Shown here piece after piece: positions 16,422 through 23,646 of a stretch of 64,000 bases of DNA. The stretch's first letter is position 1; each line of letters starts with the position of its first letter. The translations under genes and the position numbers were made by a program. Where the stretch lies: positions 46,068-110,067 of the forward strand of contig NZ_JAENRY010000003.1 in assembly GCF_016612545.1 (NCBI RefSeq), given 5' to 3'. The DNA is from Streptomyces sp. MBT65. Its GTDB lineage: Bacteria > Actinomycetota > Actinomycetes > Streptomycetales > Streptomycetaceae. A model generated the notes under the pieces. That model saw only the letters and a list, made by a program, of their open reading frames with translations, was not told the origin of the DNA and made no database searches.

Positions 16422-16661
16422 TCAGGTGTCGTCGGAGGGTGTGTCGGTATAGCCGCTGTTCTCGATGGACTGGGCGGCGGTGAGCATGCCGAGGCGGGTG
16501 ATCCAGTCGAGCCCCTCGGAGCGTGCGCTGGCGAGGCTGACGGTGCCGTCCTTCTTGATGACCTTGAGGATCACGAACGCATCGGTGGGGAGGTCGCCCT
16601 CGTCCAGGGTGGCCTCTACGCCGAGGGAGTCGATCAGCTGGCCGATCTTCTGGTCGGCCAT
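16422..16661 (-). CDS. hypothetical 79-aa protein
   Basis: MADQKIGQLIDSLGVEATLD start; a short alpha/beta protein with AFVILKVIKKDGTVSLASAR and a helix LDWITRLGMLTAAQSIEN. It shares one base with the upstream stop (TGATG), so translation is coupled. No family recognised. Confidence 0.6.
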   Translation of the reverse strand: MADQKIGQLIDSLGVEATLDEGDLPTDAFVILKVIKKDGTVSLASARSEGLDWITRLGMLTAAQSIENSGYTDTPSDDT

Positions 16662-16837
16662 CAGATGCTGGCCGCATCGGCATGGGGCGCGGCGAGGTGC
16701 TTGCGGACGGCGCTGCGGTCGACGGCCAGGACGACCTCGCCGGGACCGGCGTCAGCGTCCTCGTCCAGGCGCAGGGTCAGCTCGATGGGCTCGCGGCAGC
16801 CGGGGCACTGGACTGTGGTCTTGGCGAGCGCGGCCAT
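16661..16837 (-). CDS. 58-aa zinc-ribbon-like protein
   Basis: A very short gene whose boundaries are fixed by one-base overlaps (TGATG) with both neighbours. The product begins MAALAKTTVQCPGCREPIEL; CPGC looks like half a zinc knuckle, and the rest (GEVVLAVDRSAVRKHLAAPH) contains His residues that may complete it. It is in frame with good Streptomyces codon use. Function unknown. Confidence 0.65.
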   Translation of the reverse strand: MAALAKTTVQCPGCREPIELTLRLDEDADAGPGEVVLAVDRSAVRKHLAAPHADAASI

Positions 16838-17166
16838 CAGATGCTGTAGGCCGTGAGCTTGAGTTCGGCGTTGTCGACGTCGACGTGGAGCTGGCTGCCG
16901 TAGTCGCCGGTGGGGAACGGGCCGAACCAGCGGGTGCTGCTGATGGGGATGCTGACGGCGCGGGGCGTGACGGCCTGGCCGTCGACGACCCCGGGCAGAC
17001 GGAAGGTCACCGTACGGGCGACGGTGGAGCCGGAGTTGCGGACCTGCAGGATCACCTTCCCGTTGTTCGGGACGGTGTGGTTGTTCGTCGGGTCGCCGGC
17101 GGCCTCGGTTCCGGCGGCGACACCGGCGCGGGTGATCTGGGTGACGGATACGGCGGTGCGCGCCAT
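16837..17166 (-). CDS. probable virion (decoration-like) protein, 109 aa
   Basis: MARTAVSVTQITRAGVAAGT start. The chain is almost all beta: GKVILQVRNSGSTVARTVTF, then STRWFGPFPTGDYGSQLHVD and a final LKLTAYSI. Small phage proteins with this RWFGPFP type of motif occur in head or structural modules, and an immunoglobulin-like fold is plausible. Its placement upstream of the terminase genes is unusual for a decoration protein, so the role is uncertain. Confidence 0.6.
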   Translation of the reverse strand: MARTAVSVTQITRAGVAAGTEAAGDPTNNHTVPNNGKVILQVRNSGSTVARTVTFRLPGVVDGQAVTPRAVSIPISSTRWFGPFPTGDYGSQLHVDVDNAELKLTAYSI

Positions 17167-17214
17167 GGCGCCCTCCTCGGTGTGTTGGCTGACGGCGTGC
17201 GCGTCGGGAGTGGG

Positions 17215-17463
17215 TCAGCCGGCGGCGCGGCGTACAAGGGCCGTGTTCCGGCGGGCCTGGCGCTCGGCGGCGGCGATCTGCTGCTGGCTGTAGATGCGGC
17301 GGCCGTGCTCGTCGACGGTGGCCGTCGCGCGGTTGAGGTGGCCGCGGCGTTCCCAGCTGTAGATCGTCTGGACACCGCGGTTGGTGAAGGCGGCGGCCTC
17401 GCGGATCGTGAACCAGAGGTTCCCGTGGGCGTCTTCGCGGCCAGTCTCGATGGGGCGGGGCAT
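17215..17463 (-). CDS. MerR/excisionase-like HTH protein, 82 aa
   Basis: Starts MPRPIETGREDAHGNLWFTI at ATG 17463 behind AGGGGTGATCAC; a longer reading would begin inside the upstream terminator. It contains the winged-HTH pattern LWFTIREAAAFTNRGVQTIY then SWERRGHLNRATATVDEHGR and a YSQQQIAAAER helix. First gene after the terminator at 17.5 kb, so it may regulate late transcription; a DNA-binding protein, target unknown. Confidence 0.7.
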   Translation of the reverse strand: MPRPIETGREDAHGNLWFTIREAAAFTNRGVQTIYSWERRGHLNRATATVDEHGRRIYSQQQIAAAERQARRNTALVRRAAG

Positions 17464-17485
17464 GTGATCACCCCTTGAGAAACGC

Positions 17486-17510
17486 AAAAACCCCCGCTCA
17501 AGGCGGGGGC
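17486..17510 (-). terminator. intrinsic terminator after HEPN-like gene
   Basis: CCCCCGC / GCGGGGG stem (7 bp, 5-nt loop); on the minus strand it is followed by a run of five T. It separates the HEPN-like gene from the late operon. Confidence 0.8.
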
Positions 17511-17604
17511 CGCTGTGACTTACGGGCATACGTGTGCTGCTGGCATCGGATTATGCAGTGCTGATCGTCAACGTGTCCAGCAGGGATCGCCGTGTTGGTA
17601 TCGG

Positions 17605-18591
17605 CTAGCCCCCAGAGGGCTCTGCTGGCCCCTCCCAACTCCGCGTCTGCGTGAGGTCGTGCGTGCGCCGGTCTGCGTCGAGTCTTGCTCGACCAAGATC
17701 GGCCAGCCCGCTCGAACGATCGGCTTGCAGGGCTGACTCGATGACGAAGTGCCGGGCCCAGTCGTAGTCCTCTTCCGTGAGCTGCCGCAGAGACTCGGTC
17801 TCACTGAAGCGGAGGCGACCCATGCCGAAGCCGTGGACAGTCGGGACGAGGAGCTGAAACCGCGCCAGGTCCTGGTAGTCGATGCCGAGCCCCATCGTCC
17901 GCAGCGCGTTCTGTAGCGCCTCGGCGATACGGCTGAGCTTGTCGATGCGCCCGTTGTGCGGCACCCCATCAATCAAGCCGACTGGGGGTTTGTCGAAGGG
18001 GTCCAGTGTCGGCCCGAAGCTGAACGGCCCACCTTCCCGGCGGCGGCGGTCCACACTGTAGAGGCTAAGCAGGGCCGCGAAGGCAAGGGAGAGTCCCGCA
18101 GCGGCCATGGGGTAGTCGCCGATGTCGGCGTGAGTCTGTGCCTCGCGTAGGTACTGGGTCACTTCGGGCTGGGTGACGAGGTCGGTCATGTCGACGGAGT
18201 CGAAGTCCACCCCGAAGACCTTCGGGGTGACGGTGCTGAAGAAGTCGACGAGAGCTTCCCGTGCCTGCTCGATCTGGTGGTCGGACGGGAAGGTTCCGTT
18301 GTGCTTCAGCGCGATGCGGGCATCGTTGAGACGCTTCATTTCGGTCTTCCCCGGCAGCTCTATCGCCGGTTTCAGCGCCTCCCAGTACTGAAGGAACTCG
18401 ATCCTCGGCTTGAGCTCTACACCGAGTTGCTCGGCGGTGAGGCCGATGAAGTTCTCAATGGCATCGTGAAACGAGGTGATCGCGCGAGCGCGCAGGGGCG
18501 ACGGTTGGCGGCTTTGCTCAATCCCCTCTTGATAGAGGTACCGAACGTAGGCGAGGCGCTGCACGGTGAGTGGCTTGAGTGATGCGGACAT
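17605..18591 (-). CDS. HEPN-like protein, candidate lysogenic-conversion/defence gene
   Basis: A 328-aa protein starting MSASLKPLTVQRLAYVRYLY at ATG 18591 with AGGAG upstream. The first 130 residues are helical and contain TSFHDAIENFIGLTAEQLGV and, at residues 90-98, DARIALKHN, i.e. R92-x4-H97, the RX4-6H signature of HEPN ribonucleases. The rest (LREAQTHADIGDYPMAAAGL, SRIAEALQNALRTMGLGIDY) is helical too. The gene stands alone with its own promoter space and a strong terminator, is visibly less GC-rich than its neighbours, and is not a structural gene. A moron with anti-phage or toxin-like function is plausible but inferred. Confidence 0.6.
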   Translation of the reverse strand: MSASLKPLTVQRLAYVRYLYQEGIEQSRQPSPLRARAITSFHDAIENFIGLTAEQLGVELKPRIEFLQYWEALKPAIELPGKTEMKRLNDARIALKHNGTFPSDHQIEQAREALVDFFSTVTPKVFGVDFDSVDMTDLVTQPEVTQYLREAQTHADIGDYPMAAAGLSLAFAALLSLYSVDRRRREGGPFSFGPTLDPFDKPPVGLIDGVPHNGRIDKLSRIAEALQNALRTMGLGIDYQDLARFQLLVPTVHGFGMGRLRFSETESLRQLTEEDYDWARHFVIESALQADRSSGLADLGRARLDADRRTHDLTQTRSWEGPAEPSGG

Positions 18592-18699
18592 GGGGACTCC
18601 TGGTCGTGCGGGTCTTAGGAGTCTGGCTGGTCCGAGCGGCTCTTTGCAGCCGATATATGGCATCGAGGCGGGGGCTTCGCTATGCCCTGCCGCCAGGCG

Positions 18700-18873
18700 C
18701 TACTGCTGGCCGGGATAGGGCTGGTAGCCGTTCGGCACGTGGGTGACGGTGAGGCGGCGCCGGCGGGCGGCGAGGAAGACGGGCGTCCAGAGTCCGACGG
18801 TGAAGATCATCATCGTCCAGTGGAAGGCGATGTTGAGCCACCCCATTCTCTGTCGCGTTTTGATCTTCGCCAT
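18700..18873 (-). CDS. 57-aa membrane protein
   Basis: Starts MAKIKTRQRMGWLNIAFHWT at ATG 18873 behind AGGGGG. One or two short hydrophobic segments (IAFHWTMMIFTVGLWTPVFL) are flanked by basic residues, then AARRRRLTV and a tail ending PYPGQQ. Lies alone between the HEPN-like gene and the plus-strand membrane gene. Function unknown. Confidence 0.55.
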   Translation of the reverse strand: MAKIKTRQRMGWLNIAFHWTMMIFTVGLWTPVFLAARRRRLTVTHVPNGYQPYPGQQ

Positions 18874-19060
18874 GGTTTGCCCCCTGAGATGGTTGAGTCG
18901 AGGGGACATCATCGCGGTGCGTGTGGTCGTCCCGTGTGGGTTGTTGCCCTTCTGTGACGCTTCCCGGTTGGGGATCACCGGACTCCAGTGGCGGGGCTAC
19001 TCGTTACGCTCGCCTCCTTCGTCGGTCTGACGAGATCGAGCGTGTAGTGAGGAGTGGGGC

Positions 19061-19699
19061 GTGGGTCCACTGCAGTGGGGCGATGTACCAACGGCCGTGG
19101 GGGCGCTGTTCGCGGGCGGGGCGGCCTGGTTCGCCTTCCAGACGATCAAGAGCCAGAGGCAGCAGATCGGTGAGCAACGCCAGTTCATCGGAGAGCAGTT
19201 GCAGTTCATGGCTGAGCAGCAGCAGAACCTGGAGCTGGAGCGTGGGGAGTTGCGCGCTGCTGCGGAGGATCGTCGCACCGCACAGGCGAAACGCGTGCAC
19301 ATGGTCGGTCGCAAGGCTGGCGCGTCAACGGACGGACAGGGTGCCGAGACACCGAACGATCACTGGATCGTCGAGGTGACCAACGAAAGTGACGCACCGT
19401 TGCACAAGGTGGAGGTTTGGTTCGGCTCCGCTTACGTCTCCGCAGAGGTCTATGAGTGGAACGCCCTTTGGGACCGCGCGCGGACGCGGGGCGGCGACCG
19501 TCTGATGCAGCTCGTAGACCTCATCGGCGCTGGCCGGGTCGTGCGTTTCGAGTCTCAGCACTTCTCGTCGGCTGTCCTGCACAACAATCCGCCAGTCGTC
19601 TTCTTCACTGACGGCAACGGCGCCCGTTGGTCGCTGACCACGCGGGGGAACCTGAATCCGACTGCCCAACAGCCGGGCAGTTCACCACCCGCTGAGTGA
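19061..19699 (+). CDS. membrane-anchored coiled-coil protein (candidate moron)
   Basis: A 212-aa plus-strand gene in an otherwise leftward region. GTG start (GPLQWGDVPTAVGALFAGGA), one N-terminal membrane helix (VGALFAGGAAWFAFQTIKSQ), a Gln/Glu-rich coiled coil (EQRQFIGEQLQFMAEQQQNL, residues about 30-80). A cytoplasmic beta-rich domain follows (HWIVEVTNESDAPLHKVEVW, VVFFTDGNGARWSLTTRG), of the type often seen as DUF-less Streptomyces proteins. Orientation and independent position suggest expression from the lysogen. No family named. Confidence 0.65.
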   Translation: MGPLQWGDVPTAVGALFAGGAAWFAFQTIKSQRQQIGEQRQFIGEQLQFMAEQQQNLELERGELRAAAEDRRTAQAKRVHMVGRKAGASTDGQGAETPNDHWIVEVTNESDAPLHKVEVWFGSAYVSAEVYEWNALWDRARTRGGDRLMQLVDLIGAGRVVRFESQHFSSAVLHNNPPVVFFTDGNGARWSLTTRGNLNPTAQQPGSSPPAE

Positions 19700-19734
19700 A
19701 TCCCACCGCTGGAGATCACCTGGCCATGTCCGGT

Positions 19735-20220
19735 TCAGCGGGCGTGGACGTACGCGGAGCCCGCTCTGCGGAGCTCGGTATGAGCGGCTCGGGACGCCTC
19801 CCGGGCGGTCTCCAGGGCGGCTTCAACCTCGGGGGCGAAGCGGCCGTTGGTCGCCGGTCCCAGGACTATGTTGGGCAGTTCCACGGCCGTCCGCCACGCG
19901 GTCTCGATGGCCCCTAGAAGCGCAGGCTCCGAATCGACGAGGAGTCCGACCCGGTCACGGGCGACCGTGGCCGCGCTGCGGGTGGTCGCCCGAGCCGCGC
20001 GCTCCCCTGCTGTCTCGGCGTCGCCCGCGCGCCGAGATTCAACGAACAGCCAGTGCGTCTCACGGTAACGGACTACTGCCTCCAGCAACTCGGCGACGGC
20101 ATGCTTCACCTCCTGGCGGTGCGCGTGCTCTCGTGCTTGCCGATCGCCCGATCGTTGGGCGTATCCCGCGAGGGTGGCACCGGCGAGGGTGCCGAGGACA
20201 GCGACGATCGTGGGCCACAT
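19735..20220 (-). CDS. KilB-like small membrane-anchored protein
   Basis: A 161-aa protein starting MWPTIVAVLGTLAGATLAGY: one N-terminal membrane helix, then a long charged helical cytoplasmic part (DRQAREHAHRQEVKHAVAEL). The layout resembles small Streptomyces proteins annotated as KilB on mobile elements, but similarity is only by pattern. It converges on the 19061 gene and begins directly after the HTH gene stop with no gap. Confidence 0.6.
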   Translation of the reverse strand: MWPTIVAVLGTLAGATLAGYAQRSGDRQAREHAHRQEVKHAVAELLEAVVRYRETHWLFVESRRAGDAETAGERAARATTRSAATVARDRVGLLVDSEPALLGAIETAWRTAVELPNIVLGPATNGRFAPEVEAALETAREASRAAHTELRRAGSAYVHAR

Positions 20221-20622
20221 CTACGACTCCTTGGGCGCGCGGCGGTAGCTGCGACGGGTCGTCATGACGGCCGTGACGGTCCCGCCCTTCCACTGGTTCA
20301 CCCCGTGCTCATCGGCGTCGGGCTCAGGCCAACGACCCCGCGTGAGGTCGGCTCGGATGGTCCCGGCCGTGATGCCGATGCCTGCCTCCTCCAGCTGCTG
20401 CGCGGTGTAGAGCCGCTCGGGCTCGAGGGCGACGGTCGGGCGCTGGATGTGCTCGCGTACGAACGTGTCGACGTCGGCGGCGGAGTACTCCTTGTACCGG
20501 CCGCGCTTCCCTGCCGGGGCAGGCCAAGCCTCGTGCTGGGCCCACGTCTTCGTCACGGTGTGGATGCCCACTCCGTACGCCTCTGCGATCTCGGGAGCGA
20601 TCATGCCGGGCCGGTTTACCAT
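20221..20622 (-). CDS. HTH DNA-binding protein with two helix-turn-helix segments
   Basis: A 133-aa protein. The first half (MIAPEIAEAYGVGIHTVTKT) and second half (RLYTAQQLEEAGIGITAGTI) each look like an HTH, the latter followed by RADLTRGRWPEPD. It is preceded by the third copy of the conserved CCAGTTGAA leader and a 12-bp stem hairpin. Probably a phage regulator. A wHTH/MerR-type protein is possible; target unknown. Confidence 0.65.
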   Translation of the reverse strand: MVNRPGMIAPEIAEAYGVGIHTVTKTWAQHEAWPAPAGKRGRYKEYSAADVDTFVREHIQRPTVALEPERLYTAQQLEEAGIGITAGTIRADLTRGRWPEPDADEHGVNQWKGGTVTAVMTTRRSYRRAPKES

Positions 20623-20658
20623 GGTGGTGGATTCTCCTTTGCGGAGTCTTCAACTGGT

Positions 20659-20711
20659 GGGGCCGACGCTCTCTCACCCCCGGGTGACCGGGGTAAGCGT
20701 CGGCCCCTTTT
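20659..20711 (+). terminator. 12-bp stem hairpin with TTTT; plus-strand terminator and/or leader structure
   Basis: GGGGCCGACGCT at 20659-20670 pairs with AGCGTCGGCCCC at 20696-20707, and TTTT follows on the plus strand. The 25-nt loop holds a second CCCCCGG/CCGGGG stem. On the plus strand it would end transcripts from the 19061 gene; on the minus strand it lies in the leader of the HTH gene at 20622. Confidence 0.5.
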
Positions 20712-20797
20712 GCTGTGCTGTGAGAGCGGGCGGGGCCAGGTCGATCTGTCCGAGAGGAGTGCCCGCCCCGGGCTGGCTGCACGGGGCGGGCGGGGTT

Positions 20798-21190
20798 TTA
20801 CGACTCGTCGATGTCGTCGTCCTCGATCACTTCGATCCAGGTGACGACGCGGTTGAGGGAGAACTCAACCGCGTCGAGCCGCCAGGGGGCGGGACCCGCG
20901 ATGCGGGTGATGACGAGCAGTTCGTAGGCGGTGAGCCAGTCGAGCACGAGGTGCTCGTAGGCCCGCTGGGTCTTTGCCTCGATCGGCTCGTCCTCGATGA
21001 GCTGACGTACCCGGTTCAGGCTCAGCAGAGCCGTTACGGGTCCGTCCTCCTCCTCGTCGACCGGCTCGAAGTCCGGGATGACGATCGGGAGGGGAAGGTC
21101 TGCGAGCAGCGCCTGAATGTAGACGTAGGCGCCGACGAGGCCTTCCATCAGTGTGAGGAAGCGCTCCCTGTGGTTGTCGTGATCTGCCAC
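20798..21190 (-). CDS. hypothetical 130-aa acidic protein (leader-cassette gene A)
   Basis: GTG start (ADHDNHRERFLTLMEGLVGA), helical, ending in an acidic EVIEDDDIDES. Its N-terminal third (GAYVYIQALLADLPLPIVIP) matches the pattern of the next gene (TYSLLVDVCAALPVPITMPI), so the two are probably distant paralogues. Preceded by a promoter-and-leader cassette almost identical to that of the neighbour. Function unknown. Confidence 0.6.
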   Translation of the reverse strand: MADHDNHRERFLTLMEGLVGAYVYIQALLADLPLPIVIPDFEPVDEEEDGPVTALLSLNRVRQLIEDEPIEAKTQRAYEHLVLDWLTAYELLVITRIAGPAPWRLDAVEFSLNRVVTWIEVIEDDDIDES

Positions 21191-21194
21191 GACT

Positions 21195-21290
21195 TCTCCT
21201 CTCTGGAATTTTCAACTGGCGTCGAATCCGGGGCTCTCACCCCCCGGCCCGACATGACTAACTTTACATCGCTTGCTTCTAATATTGCAA
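21195..21290 (-). promoter_or_regulatory. promoter and conserved leader, copy A
   Basis: On the minus strand TTGCAA (21290-21285), an 18-bp spacer and TAAAGT (21266-21261), then GGGGGGTGAGAGCCCC and CCAGTTGAAAATTCC before the ribosome site of the 20798 gene. The same elements with the same 18-bp spacing recur in copy B. Confidence 0.65.
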
Positions 21291-21306
21291 CACCTTGAAG
21301 GGTGGG

Positions 21307-21342
21307 AAAATGAGAGCACCCCCCGGCTGGATGCCGGGGGGT
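21307..21342 (-). terminator. intrinsic terminator after leader-cassette gene B
   Basis: ACCCCCCGGC / GCCGGGGGGT, 10-bp stem with 5-nt loop. TTTT follows a few bases later on the minus strand. It ends the 21353 gene just upstream of promoter copy A. Confidence 0.75.
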
Positions 21343-21352
21343 GTGGGGTGGA

Positions 21353-21724
21353 TCAGCCAGCGTTGGCCAGGAGCCAGACCAGCAGGTTCTTCAGCGCCTC
21401 GTCTGCGTACAGCAGGTTGGCGCCGACTCCCTCGGCCCGGGTCTCCATGTACCTCGCAGCGCAGAGCGCGTAGAGGTCGATGGCGGCCAGCAGGTGGATG
21501 CAGCCGGTGTACAGCTGCGCCTCCTGGCCTTCGCCCATCGGCTGGTCCTCGGCCAGGCTGGCGACCCGCTGGATTGCGGGGATTGCGTTGCTGGCGGGGA
21601 TGTGCCGGTCGATCGGCATGGTGATCGGCACCGGAAGTGCCGCGCACACGTCGACCAGGAGCGAATAGGTGGCGGAGATCGAGTGTGCGAGCACGCTCAT
21701 GATCTCGTCGTCACGGTCGGCCAT
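21353..21724 (-). CDS. hypothetical 123-aa protein (leader-cassette gene B)
   Basis: Starts MADRDDEIMSVLAHSISATY at ATG 21724. All helical, with ALPVPITMPIDRHIPASN in the first third and GCIHLLAAIDLYALCAARYM near the centre. Related by pattern to gene A (20798). It has its own promoter, leader and terminator, which suggests independent control rather than membership of an operon. Function unknown. Confidence 0.6.
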   Translation of the reverse strand: MADRDDEIMSVLAHSISATYSLLVDVCAALPVPITMPIDRHIPASNAIPAIQRVASLAEDQPMGEGQEAQLYTGCIHLLAAIDLYALCAARYMETRAEGVGANLLYADEALKNLLVWLLANAG

Positions 21725-21727
21725 TGG

Positions 21728-21826
21728 CTTCCCTCTCTGTGGAGTTTTCAACTGGCAGCCGGGGCGGGGCTCTCACCCCCCGTTCCGACATGTCTAACTT
21801 TACAGCATTGGCTTCTAGTTTTGCAA
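21728..21826 (-). promoter_or_regulatory. promoter and conserved leader, copy B
   Basis: TTGCAA (21826-21821), an 18-bp spacer and TAAAGT (21802-21797) on the minus strand, then GGGGGGTGAGAGCCCC and CCAGTTGAAAACTCC. Same geometry and largely the same bases as copy A. Confidence 0.65.
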
Positions 21827-21841
21827 CATCCTGGGGGTGGG

Positions 21842-21870
21842 AAACCCCCGGCCCGCGACAGGCCGGGGGC
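21842..21870 (-). terminator. intrinsic terminator after PP2C operon
   Basis: CCCCCGGCC / GGCCGGGGG stem (9 bp) 14 bp beyond the phosphatase stop; TTT follows on the minus strand. It closes the membrane/PP2C operon. Confidence 0.75.
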
Positions 21871-21883
21871 TGAGCGCCCGGCG

Positions 21884-22804
21884 TCAGGCCTGCTGCCACC
21901 CGGAGAGCTTGTCGTCGTCGCCCACGACAGCCGTCAGCCGCATACCCGCGAGCGCCCTGACAGGCACGCCGACCGCCTCAGCAATCTCGGCGGCCGGGTA
22001 GCGGACCGGATCGGTGCGCTCCTCGTACGGCACATCCGCGACGATCTCGGCCTCGTCGCCGACCAGCAGCAGCACCGTGACGGTGACCCTGTCGTCGTCC
22101 ATCTCTCGTCCTCCATGGTTCCGCGTTGACAGGACGATCGCGGTCGCGTCGTCCCGGTATCCGGTCTCGTCGGTGCGCGCGGCCGTCACGAGGGCGTCCG
22201 CCAGTCGCTGGGGGTCTGCGGCGTGCTCGGCCACCAGCGCGGTCAGCTGGTCTTCCGGAACCTGGTCGTGCACGCCGTCCGAGGTGAGGATGACGAGCTG
22301 GTCCCGGATGCCCGCGGTGTAGACCGTGCCGACCGTGGCGCGAGCGAGGGAGCTGCGCAGCCAGTTGTTGTGCTCACGGGCGATCTCCAGCGCCACACCG
22401 TTGGCGCGGAGCTGCGCACCAACGGTGTGGTCGTCGGTGTACAACTCCAGCCGCTCGCCGTTCCAGCCGTACGCGCGGCAGTCGCCCGTCCAGTTGATGA
22501 CGATCACGTCATCACCGGGGATGACTCGGGCCGCGACGGCAACGGCGTCGGCCTCGTCACCGTCGGGGCCCTTGTCGGCGATCAGCTCGCTGGCCGTGAG
22601 GAGTCCGGCGAGCGGCCCGCGCCGGGCGGAGATCCGGGCGGCGACCTCGGCCAGCAGCGGGGCCGTGGGCGACGTACGGGGACCGTGGCCGATGCCGTCG
22701 ATGACCGCCGCGCCGACCGTGCCGCCCGCAAGGCGATAGACGCGTGCGGCGTCGGCGTTGTCCTCGGTGGTGCCTTCGCGGGTGGCGTATCCGGTGGTTA
22801 TCAA
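21884..22804 (-). CDS. PP2C-type protein phosphatase-like protein with extra C-terminal domain
   Basis: TTG start at 22804 (ITTGYATREGTTEDNADAAR) with GGAG 6 nt upstream. The PP2C motifs are in order: TEDNAD near the N-terminus, AAVIDGIGHG (metal-binding Asp), TGDCRAYGWNGERLELYTDD, LVILTSDGVHD, and YRDDATAIVL at about residue 225. After them comes an extra segment MDDDRVTVTVLLLVGDEAE through SGWQQA of about 80 residues, which has no obvious homologue in PP2C. Last gene of the leftward membrane-protein operon, so its substrate may be a host kinase pathway or a neighbour; that is inference. 306 aa. Confidence 0.8.
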   Translation of the reverse strand: MITTGYATREGTTEDNADAARVYRLAGGTVGAAVIDGIGHGPRTSPTAPLLAEVAARISARRGPLAGLLTASELIADKGPDGDEADAVAVAARVIPGDDVIVINWTGDCRAYGWNGERLELYTDDHTVGAQLRANGVALEIAREHNNWLRSSLARATVGTVYTAGIRDQLVILTSDGVHDQVPEDQLTALVAEHAADPQRLADALVTAARTDETGYRDDATAIVLSTRNHGGREMDDDRVTVTVLLLVGDEAEIVADVPYEERTDPVRYPAAEIAEAVGVPVRALAGMRLTAVVGDDDKLSGWQQA

Positions 22805-22860
22805 GAGTGCTCCGTTCCGGCCCGGGTGGGCCTGGGTCTCAGGATGGATCAGAGGCTGGG

Positions 22861-22971
22861 TCAGGGGCAGGGGAAGTGCGAGGGCGGGTAGTGGCCCGCG
22901 CACTTCGGGCAGTAGTCGAGGGGCGGCGAGGTGTAGGCGCTGGTGATCAGCGCACGCAGACGGGCGAGCAT
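22861..22971 (-). CDS. 36-aa Cys-rich peptide
   Basis: Starts MLARLRALITSAYTSPPLDY at ATG 22971 with AGGAGTCCGTC before it. CPKC, then His and a final CP suggest a small metal-binding site. The strong ribosome site and place between operon genes argue it is real despite its size. Confidence 0.5.
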   Translation of the reverse strand: MLARLRALITSAYTSPPLDYCPKCAGHYPPSHFPCP

Positions 22972-23055
22972 GACGGACTCCTGTCGTCCCCGGTCGGTAG
23001 ACGGTGCGGGAGAGGGGCCGGGAGATGGCGGTAGATGTGGCGGTAGACGCGCAGG

Positions 23056-23646
23056 TCAGGCGGCGGTAGACGGAGCGGTAGACGTCTCCTCGACCGGGGC
23101 CGGGGAAGGGGCGTCGAGAGCGCTCCGGCGCACCCCCCAGGTCGGCACCCGGCCCACCTTCACGCGGTGGTCGTGGGGGATGCCCAGGTGGGCCAGATGG
23201 CGGCGCAGATCGGTGACCGTGCGGCCCTCCCACTGGCCGTGGGCCTGGAGGTGCTGGAGGACGGTGCGCAGGTGCACCGTGTCGGCGTCTCCCATGACGT
23301 CCCGGAGGAGGGTGCGCACGATCTCCGCCGGGTCCCCGGAGGAGGCCTTGGCGGGGACGGCGGCGTCGGAGGTCTGGACGGGCTTTCCGGCATGCCAGGA
23401 GGCGAGCAGCCAGGAGGCGCTGAGCAGCCACATGAGTGCGGGTACGGCGCGCGCCAGGCGGTAGCCGACGTAGACGACGGCGACCAGGAGGCCGGCGCGG
23501 AGCCCGCAGCCGAGGGCCGCCCGCCAGCCGTCGAGGTCGTCGCGGCGTCCCCTGCGTACCCAGGCCGCGGCACGTACCCACAGGCGTCCGGCGATGACGA
23601 CGGACCCGGTGGCGATGCGGGCTGCGGGAGCAGCGAGGCGGCTCAC
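23056..23646 (-). CDS. membrane protein with C-terminal winged-helix-like domain
   Basis: A 196-aa protein, GTG start overlapping the upstream stop as GTGA. Residues about 40-90 contain two membrane helices (AGLLVAVVYVGYRLARAVPA and ALMWLLSASWLLASW). The cytoplasmic C-terminus (LRTVLQHLQAHGQWEGRTVT, DLRRHLAHLGIPHDHRVKVG) has the look of a small winged helix. The layout resembles the membrane proteins next to transfer genes of Streptomyces integrative elements. Function unknown. Confidence 0.65.
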   Translation of the reverse strand: MSRLAAPAARIATGSVVIAGRLWVRAAAWVRRGRRDDLDGWRAALGCGLRAGLLVAVVYVGYRLARAVPALMWLLSASWLLASWHAGKPVQTSDAAVPAKASSGDPAEIVRTLLRDVMGDADTVHLRTVLQHLQAHGQWEGRTVTDLRRHLAHLGIPHDHRVKVGRVPTWGVRRSALDAPSPAPVEETSTAPSTAA

